Positions 7,407-11,843 of a stretch of DNA of 11,843 bases are shown one piece after another. How positions within the stretch are numbered: the stretch's first letter is position 1; each line of letters begins with the position of its first letter. This stretch comes from an uncultured Eubacteriales bacterium (GTDB taxonomy: Bacteria > Bacillota > Clostridia > Lachnospirales > Lachnospiraceae). The stretch covers positions 1-11,843 of the forward strand of contig ONWK01000187.1 of the NCBI GenBank assembly GCA_900321505.1, written 5' to 3'. The notes below the pieces were generated by a model. The model ran no database searches, was not told the origin of the DNA, and saw only the letters and a list, made by a program, of their open reading frames with translations. The translations under genes and the position numbers were made by a program.

Positions 7407-7433
7407 GAGCAGGAGGGGGTTCCCCTCCTGCTC
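7407..7433. terminator. strong GC hairpin downstream of clpX
   Basis: Perfect 12-bp stem (7407-7418 with 7422-7433) and 3-base loop, 45 bases after the clpX stop. Neither strand has a T-run directly after it, so it may be a 3'-end stabiliser or a weak terminator rather than a classical one. Confidence 0.55.
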
Positions 7434-7503
7434 AATGTTGCATTGGCCTGCTAATGTACATACAAGCACGTTCGCATGACGGCCTTATCGCGATATAGAA
7501 CCA

Positions 7504-7544
7504 GAAGACCCCCACATCCTTTCGGAATGCGGGGGTTTTCTTTA
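7504..7544. terminator. probably bidirectional rho-independent terminator between clpX and the Lys/Ala-rich gene
   Basis: Stem 7504-7519 with 7524-7540, loop tttc on plus (GAAA tetraloop on minus), with a C5/G5 core, one mismatch and one bulge. It is followed on plus by TTTTCTTTAT. On the minus strand the A-C mismatch becomes a G-U pair and TCTTCTGGTTC follows. It lies between two convergent genes. Confidence 0.75.
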
Positions 7545-7601
7545 TGAGCTGTATATCCTGAAAAGAGACAAGCCGTCTTCTTTCGGTATCTGCAGATCTT
7601 C

Positions 7602-8048
7602 TTACAGATCGAAGGAACCTTCCTCACCATCTGCTGTAAAGTATACCTTGTTGTTCTCAGGCTGATAGTATACGTTAAGGACCTTAATGGACTTCTTACC
7701 GGATACTTCCTTAGCCTTAGCTACAAGATCCTCTACCTTCTGGCTTCCGCCCTGATACTCAACGAAAAGCTCAACCTTTGCTTCAGCTGCCTTCTTTGCA
7801 GGAGCTGCTTTCTTTGCGGGTGCCTTCTCTGCCTTAGCGGGCTCTGCCTTCTTTGCAGGCTCTGCCTTCTTAGCGGGTGCCTTCTTTGCAGGTGCCTTCT
7901 CTGCCTTAGCAGGTGCTGCCTTCTCTTCTGCTTTCTTAACTTCTGCCTTAACCTCTGCCTTTACAGTCTCTGCCTTCTTAGCTACCGGCTTACTTACAGC
8001 TGCAGCCTTCTCAGCAAGATCCTTTACGCTTGTCTTCTTAACCGCCAT
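7602..8048 (-). CDS. Lys/Ala/Pro-rich histone-H1-like protein with DUF6465-type C-terminal domain
   Basis: 148 residues; GGAGGG lies 9 bases before the ATG. Residues 1-92 are almost only Ala, Lys, Pro, Glu and Val, with PAKKA/APAKAEKAPAKKA-type repeats like the tails of bacterial H1-like DNA-binding proteins. Residues 93-148 are a small folded alpha/beta domain (VELFVEYQGG ... VYYQPENNKVYFTADG), which resembles the DUF6465 family I know from Lachnospiraceae. Nucleic-acid binding by the basic tail is inferred; the globular domain's role is unknown. It has its own promoter (8125-8153) and is monocistronic, ending at the shared terminator. The DNA repeats are imperfect and codons are biased, as for a highly expressed protein. 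No signal peptide. Confidence 0.85.
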   Translation of the reverse strand: MAVKKTSVKDLAEKAAAVSKPVAKKAETVKAEVKAEVKKAEEKAAPAKAEKAPAKKAPAKKAEPAKKAEPAKAEKAPAKKAAPAKKAAEAKVELFVEYQGGSQKVEDLVAKAKEVSGKKSIKVLNVYYQPENNKVYFTADGEEGSFDL

Positions 8049-8124
8049 TTCGTGTTCCCTCCATTTTGAAAAAAAAATCTTTTTTCAGTTACAATTTGTT
8101 TAGCGTTTTAAGTTTACGTTACAG

Positions 8125-8153
8125 ATTGTAAGACTATTGTCATAATTTTGCAA
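8125..8153 (-). promoter_or_regulatory. promoter of the Lys/Ala-rich protein gene
   Basis: Minus strand: TTGCAA (8148-8153), 17-base spacer, TACAAT (8125-8130), in an AT-rich region. It predicts a leader of about 70 bases carrying an A6-GA-T9 run (around 8068-8083) just before the ribosome site. Confidence 0.55.
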
Positions 8154-8246
8154 TGGTTTGATTAATTTTCTCTTTATTGCCCATGTTTTATGGGAAAAGC
8201 TCATCTTTTCAAAACAGTTTGCACAATAAAAGAAGCGGAAAATCCC

Positions 8247-8927
8247 TTATTTCTTCGTAATGATGACATTTCCTGTCTTAACAATACTTGACTCCGGTAT
8301 ATATCCGCGGATGGGAGAAAGCGGATAAATGTTGGTATTACGCCCAATAACACTGCCCGGATTAAGTACGCTGTTGCAGCCTACCTCAACGTGGTCGCCG
8401 ATCATGGCGCCGAACTTTTTCAGGCCCGTTTCTATGGCGATATCTCCGTATTCCCCATTTCCCTTTACGACTACAAGCGTCTTGTCGGACTTTACATTTG
8501 ATGTAATGGAACCGGCCCCCATATGAGAGAAATAACCGAGAACAGAATCGCCCACATAATTATAATGCGGAACCTGTACATGATCAAAAAGGATCACATT
8601 CTTCAATTCGGTGGAATTGCCGACAACGCAGTCCGCACCCACCAGCGCGCTTCCCCTGATAAATGCACACTGCCGCACTTCCGTGTTCGATCCTATGATC
8701 ACAGGGCCGTGAAGATATGCGGAATCAAAGACCGTTGCAGTCTTATGTACCCAGATATCCTCTCCTCTCTGCTCGTATTCCTCACCCAGAGTTTTGCCGA
8801 GTTCCCTGATAAAATCGGACAGCTTCGGGAGAGCCTCCCAGGGATAGGTAACCGACTCCAGAAGCGGCGCAGCCAGTGTATGGCTGAGGTCGTACATGTT
8901 CTTTACTTCCAGTAACTGCTCATTCAT
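8247..8927 (-). CDS. left-handed beta-helix (hexapeptide) transferase-like protein, GlmU C-terminal type
   Basis: 226 residues from ATG 8927, chosen because GGGAGG lies 8-9 bases upstream; the frame is open further up but that part lies within topB. An N-terminal helical segment of about 60 residues precedes hexapeptide repeats: VIIGSN, CAFIRGSALVGADCVVGN, FGAMIGDHVEVGCNS, VLNPGSVIGRNT. Between them are NVILFDHVQVPHYNYVGDSVLG and SHMGAGSITSN, resembling the acetyltransferase half of GlmU and sugar-nucleotide enzymes. There is no pyrophosphorylase (Rossmann, GXGTRM) domain. Such short proteins are often annotated as UDP-GlcNAc pyrophosphorylase, which the sequence does not support; an acyltransferase for an amino-sugar phosphate is the better guess. 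It overlaps the topB end by 8 bases, so translation is coupled. No convincing terminator follows. Confidence 0.82.
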   Translation of the reverse strand: MNEQLLEVKNMYDLSHTLAAPLLESVTYPWEALPKLSDFIRELGKTLGEEYEQRGEDIWVHKTATVFDSAYLHGPVIIGSNTEVRQCAFIRGSALVGADCVVGNSTELKNVILFDHVQVPHYNYVGDSVLGYFSHMGAGSITSNVKSDKTLVVVKGNGEYGDIAIETGLKKFGAMIGDHVEVGCNSVLNPGSVIGRNTNIYPLSPIRGYIPESSIVKTGNVIITKK

Positions 8928-10992
8928 TTTTCTTTCCTCCCGCCGGTGCAGCCTTTGGTTTACCGGCTTTATAATATGGTCTTGCTTCGTCAAATACCCT
9001 TGTGATCTGCTGCTGATTGCCGAGCCTTTTCACATAATTGGTATATTTCGAAACATAATCAGACATCTTTGTCATATATTCCTCTGCGGTAATGCTTCCG
9101 TCCGCGACGCCCGCAAGGCCCTTCTCCCAGCTGGCGGTAAGATCCGCCCGCAGGAGTCCCTGTATGGAATATCTTACACAGTCATAGATCACTTCACCCA
9201 GCAGAGTGGGCGTTATTATCTGGGTCTTCTGATTCAGCGCGATATAGCCGTTCTTTACAAGCTTGCTGATAATGGCGTCCCTGGTAGCTGAGGTTCCTAT
9301 TCCCGCGCCGCGTATCTGTTCGCGCAGATCCTCATCCTCGATAAGCTGGCCTGCATTTTCCATGGCAAGTATCAGCGTACCCGATGCATAACGCTTGGGC
9401 GGCGTAGTCATGCCCTCCTTAACATCAAAACCGTTGCAGGAAAGCAGGCTGCCTTTTCTCAGCCCCTCCACCAGATGAGCCGCCTCTTCAGGAGACATGG
9501 AACGTTCATCCTCATCTTCCTTTTCCGACTTTTCCGTCTTATCCGTCTTCTTACCGTAATTCCTGTCTGCTATAGGCAGATATCCGGGCTTAACAAGGCT
9601 TTTGAAACCGGCAAAGAAATGTTCCCCGTTCCTTATAAGCTCAATGGATATCTTCTGATATTCCGCCGCGGGATAAAAGATTGAAAGGAATCTTCGTACT
9701 ATGAGATCATATACTCCCGCCTTTACTTCCGAAAGCTTTTCAGCCTGTCCCACTGCCTGACCGGTAGGTATGATGGCATAATGGTCTGTGATCTGTTTAT
9801 CATTTACGTAACGGGATTTTTCAAGTCCCTTGAAGGCTCCCTGATTTACCACATTTCTCGCATATACCCCAAGCTCCGGATATGCACACAGACCTTCAAG
9901 ATTCTTATTGATCTCCTTTGCGACCGCCGTGGAAAGAACTCTGGCGTCAGTTCTCGGATAGGTGACCATTTTCTTTTCATACAGCTCCTGGACTATATCC
10001 AGAGTCTGTGACGGATTGATCTTAAAGATTCTGGAGCAGTCATTCTGCAGCTCCGCAAGGTTATAAAGCAGCGGCGGATTCTTCTTTTCAGTCTTCTTTG
10101 TAAGCTTTTCCACCTTCAGCGTTACCGGCAGCGGTTCATCCAGATTTCTGATAAGCTCTTCCGCAGTCTCCCTTTTTTTGAAGCCGTTCTCCTTATACAG
10201 TTCGGGGCTTCCATCATATCTGCTGCCCGGGACAGCCCTCCATTCGGCATCAAAAAGTGTTGTATTATCAGCCTCCTCCGGCTTCTTTCCGACATGGGCA
10301 AGCACCCGGTAGAAGGGGGTAGGAACAAAATTACGGATACTTCTCTCACGCTCGACTATCATTCCCAGAACGCAGGTCATAACACGTCCCACCGCGATCA
10401 CACAGCGGTCCAGCCCCAGATAATCCCTGACTGTCCAGGCATATTTCAGTGAAAGGGCGCGGGAGAAATTGATGCCCATCAGGTAATCTTCCTTCGCCCT
10501 GAGATATGCGGCATCGGAAAGCGCATCGTATTCCGACAGCGGCTTTGCTTCCTTTATGCCTCTTCTTATCTCTTCGTCAGTCTGTGAATCTATCCACACC
10601 CTCAGCTTCTTTTTCGTAGCAGGCACACCTGCCATCTGATCCACAAGCCGGTATATATACTCGCCCTCACGTCCGGAGTCCGTACAGACATAAATGGTAT
10701 CCACATCCTCACGGTTGAGTATCCTGCTGACGGTATCAAATTGTTTCTTCACATCCGGCAGTACCTCGTACCGCCACTGATCCGGAAGAAAGGGAATGGT
10801 TTCCATGCTCCATTTCTTCAGCTTCGGATCATAGACCTCCGGATAACTCATGGTCACCAGATGGCCTACGCACCAGGTAACTATGGTATCTCCGTCCTCT
10901 ACATACCCGTCCTTACGGGCACCATGAATTCCCAGCGCCGCCGCAAACTGCTGGGCAACGCTGGGCTTCTCGGTAATAAAAACTCTCTTCAA
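8920..10992 (-). CDS. topB: DNA topoisomerase III (type IA)
   Basis: 690 residues. Start is TTG 10992, with AGAGGTG 7 bases upstream and the MKRVFITEKPSVA Toprim start right after. Toprim domain: Glu8 in TEKPSVA, and TDSGREGE at 104-111, where the second acidic residue of the classical DxDxE is Gly, a form also seen in Bacillus TopB. Active-site Tyr345 lies in VTYPRTDARVLS; the later GIGTSATRDAII motif fits type IA enzymes. A Lys/Glu/Asp-rich insertion lies near 480-497, and there are no C-terminal zinc-finger cysteines. The enzyme cuts and passes single strands to relax or decatenate DNA during replication and recombination. Second gene of a nitroreductase-topB-beta-helix operon, 26 bases after the nitroreductase stop. 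Nothing around it suggests a conjugative element. Confidence 0.95.
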   Translation of the reverse strand: MKRVFITEKPSVAQQFAAALGIHGARKDGYVEDGDTIVTWCVGHLVTMSYPEVYDPKLKKWSMETIPFLPDQWRYEVLPDVKKQFDTVSRILNREDVDTIYVCTDSGREGEYIYRLVDQMAGVPATKKKLRVWIDSQTDEEIRRGIKEAKPLSEYDALSDAAYLRAKEDYLMGINFSRALSLKYAWTVRDYLGLDRCVIAVGRVMTCVLGMIVERERSIRNFVPTPFYRVLAHVGKKPEEADNTTLFDAEWRAVPGSRYDGSPELYKENGFKKRETAEELIRNLDEPLPVTLKVEKLTKKTEKKNPPLLYNLAELQNDCSRIFKINPSQTLDIVQELYEKKMVTYPRTDARVLSTAVAKEINKNLEGLCAYPELGVYARNVVNQGAFKGLEKSRYVNDKQITDHYAIIPTGQAVGQAEKLSEVKAGVYDLIVRRFLSIFYPAAEYQKISIELIRNGEHFFAGFKSLVKPGYLPIADRNYGKKTDKTEKSEKEDEDERSMSPEEAAHLVEGLRKGSLLSCNGFDVKEGMTTPPKRYASGTLILAMENAGQLIEDEDLREQIRGAGIGTSATRDAIISKLVKNGYIALNQKTQIITPTLLGEVIYDCVRYSIQGLLRADLTASWEKGLAGVADGSITAEEYMTKMSDYVSKYTNYVKRLGNQQQITRVFDEARPYYKAGKPKAAPAGGKKNE

Positions 10993-11018
10993 GTGTTAAC
11001 ACCTCTGTGTAAAAAGGA

Positions 11019-11561
11019 TTATCTGTACTGCAGCAGATCTGCAACCTCCTTGCGCGGTACCGGATCCGGTGTAAACTTCGGATAACCTATCGCGAGCAGG
11101 CAGGATACGCTCTGTCCCTCGGGAAGATCGATGATCTCGGCAACCTTCTTCTCATCGAAGATACCGAGCATTACGCTTCCGACGCCCAGGGAATGGGCTG
11201 CAAGGGAGAAGGTCTGTGCGGCGATGCCGGCGTCAAACATTTCCCAGCGGTCTTCCTTTGATGTAGTAAATGAACCGTCTCTCTCATATCCGCAGCGCTT
11301 GTTGACCGTAGCAAGAACCAGCAGCTGCTGTGCCTTTGCCAGAGTCTTCTGATTGCCTTCGAAGCCCAGTACTGCCTCTTCTCCGATCTTACGGATCTTA
11401 TCCACATCCTCAACGATGTAATAACGTGCGGTCTGGGTATTCTTCCATGAAGGTGCAAAACGTGCAAGATCTATGATCTTTTCGATAGTCTCGTGGTCAA
11501 CCTTCTCTTCCGTAAATCTGCGTACACTTCTGCGTTCCCTAATACAGGTATCAAGTTCCAT
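11019..11561 (-). CDS. nitroreductase family FMN oxidoreductase
   Basis: 180 residues from ATG 11561, with AGGAG 8-9 bases upstream; the frame extends upstream but without a ribosome site. Family signs in order: RERRSVRRFTEE at the N-terminus (FMN phosphate-binding basic residues), FAPSWKNTQTARYYIV (flavin-contacting Asn/Thr), FDAGIAAQTFSLAAHSLGVGSVMLG (central helix and ring-binding Gly-rich turn), and LLAIGYPKFTP near the end. It should be a cytoplasmic FMN-dependent NAD(P)H oxidoreductase of nitro, quinone or enone compounds; the physiological substrate cannot be read from sequence. It leads the operon with topB 26 bases downstream, and a functional link between the two is not evident. Confidence 0.9.
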   Translation of the reverse strand: MELDTCIRERRSVRRFTEEKVDHETIEKIIDLARFAPSWKNTQTARYYIVEDVDKIRKIGEEAVLGFEGNQKTLAKAQQLLVLATVNKRCGYERDGSFTTSKEDRWEMFDAGIAAQTFSLAAHSLGVGSVMLGIFDEKKVAEIIDLPEGQSVSCLLAIGYPKFTPDPVPRKEVADLLQYR

Positions 11562-11583
11562 AGTCCTTCTCCTTTTTTTGTAT

Positions 11584-11613
11584 TTTATATCCATGTAAAA
11601 AAGCATTTGGCAT
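11584..11613 (-). promoter_or_regulatory. possible promoter of the nitroreductase-topB operon
   Basis: Minus strand: ATGCCA (11608-11613), 18-base spacer, TATAAA (11584-11589). The -35 match is 4 of 6 and would coincide with the -35 of rnpB on the other strand. The leader would be only about 16 bases. Confidence 0.4.
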
Positions 11614-11636
11614 TTCGCCCGCAAATATGCTACACT
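11607..11636 (+). promoter_or_regulatory. rnpB promoter
   Basis: TTGGCA (11607-11612), 18-base spacer, TACACT (11631-11636), predicting a transcription start near 11643, at the expected 5' end of the RNase P RNA. Confidence 0.6.
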
Positions 11637-11642
11637 ATCATC

Positions 11643-11843
11643 TGCCGAGCAGGACAGGTGATCGCGGCCGGTCTATAAGGAGCTGTTCAGAATTAACTTT
11701 TCAAATGGACGATTGAACAAGCCAAGTGAAAAGTTATTCTGTGACAGATCCTTAAGACCGGGTGAGGAAAGTCCGGGCTTCACAGGGCAGGATGCCGGAT
11801 AACGTCCGGCGGAGGCGACTCCCGGGAAAGTGCAACAGAAAGA
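11643..11843 (+). ncRNA. rnpB: RNase P RNA, bacterial class A-like (5' part, continues past the right edge)
   Basis: The catalytic RNA of RNase P, which trims 5' leaders from pre-tRNAs. The universal P4 strand gaggaaagtccgg is at 11764-11776, followed by gcttcacagggcaggatgcc, the hairpin gccgg-ataac-gtccggc, and gggaaagtgcaacagaaaga at the end: the conserved order of the specificity domain. Upstream, 11668-11761 folds into a long P3 arm: 11668-11681 with 11749-11761, ctgt 11683-11686 with acag 11744-11747, and 11688-11703 with 11727-11741. The 5' strands of P1/P2 would be about 11645-11667; their 3' partners and P4' lie outside the window. The 5' end is estimated from the promoter. Confidence 0.93.

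Noticed and set aside
7780..8000. Tandem DNA repeat or CRISPR-like array
   Set aside because: The repetition comes from Ala/Lys/Pro codons of a coding gene; units vary in length and sequence with no spacers.
8178..8214. Terminator after the beta-helix gene (gaaaag/cttttc and cccat/atggg hairpins)
   Set aside because: Stems are 5-6 bp and AT-rich, and no T-run follows on the minus strand.
8920..10992. topB as a marker of an integrative or conjugative element
   Set aside because: No relaxase, integrase, type IV secretion or partition gene nearby; neighbours are housekeeping genes.

Overview
The window looks like a chromosomal housekeeping segment from a low-to-mid GC Clostridia, most likely Lachnospiraceae. 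The basis is AGGAGG-type ribosome sites, TTGACA/TATAAT promoters, a lysine/alanine-rich protein with a DUF6465-like tail, the FolC-HD and TopB sequence styles, and a class A-like RNase P RNA. I see no transposase, integrase, phage gene or CRISPR array.

Left part (1-4693, all minus strand): one tightly packed operon behind a near-perfect promoter at 4664-4693. Its order is a membrane-anchored polysaccharide deacetylase, then a FolC-HD fusion (ATGA overlap), then after a 4-base gap a three-part fusion of FolB (dihydroneopterin aldolase), FolK (HPPK) and prephenate dehydratase that runs off the left edge. The fused proteins carry dihydroneopterin aldolase, HPPK and folate synthase/polyglutamylation steps plus the dehydratase step of phenylalanine synthesis. 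The HD domain is a candidate for an unassigned phosphate-removal step. The FolB-FolK-PheA fusion is the most unusual item here.

Middle (4690-5785, minus): a glycerophosphodiester phosphodiesterase and a small two-helix membrane protein, read from a promoter at 5819-5847. It is divergent from a plus-strand clpX (5934-7361). This ClpX keeps the zinc finger, Walker motifs, GYIG pore loop and IGF loop, but its RKH pore loop reads SKN. clpX ends in two hairpins, the second a shared terminator with the convergent gene.

Right part (7602-11561, minus): a histone-H1-like Lys/Ala-rich protein with its own promoter, preceded by a nitroreductase - topB - left-handed beta-helix protein operon. At the right edge the RNase P RNA gene rnpB starts on the plus strand, and its promoter appears to overlap that of the nitroreductase operon back to back.
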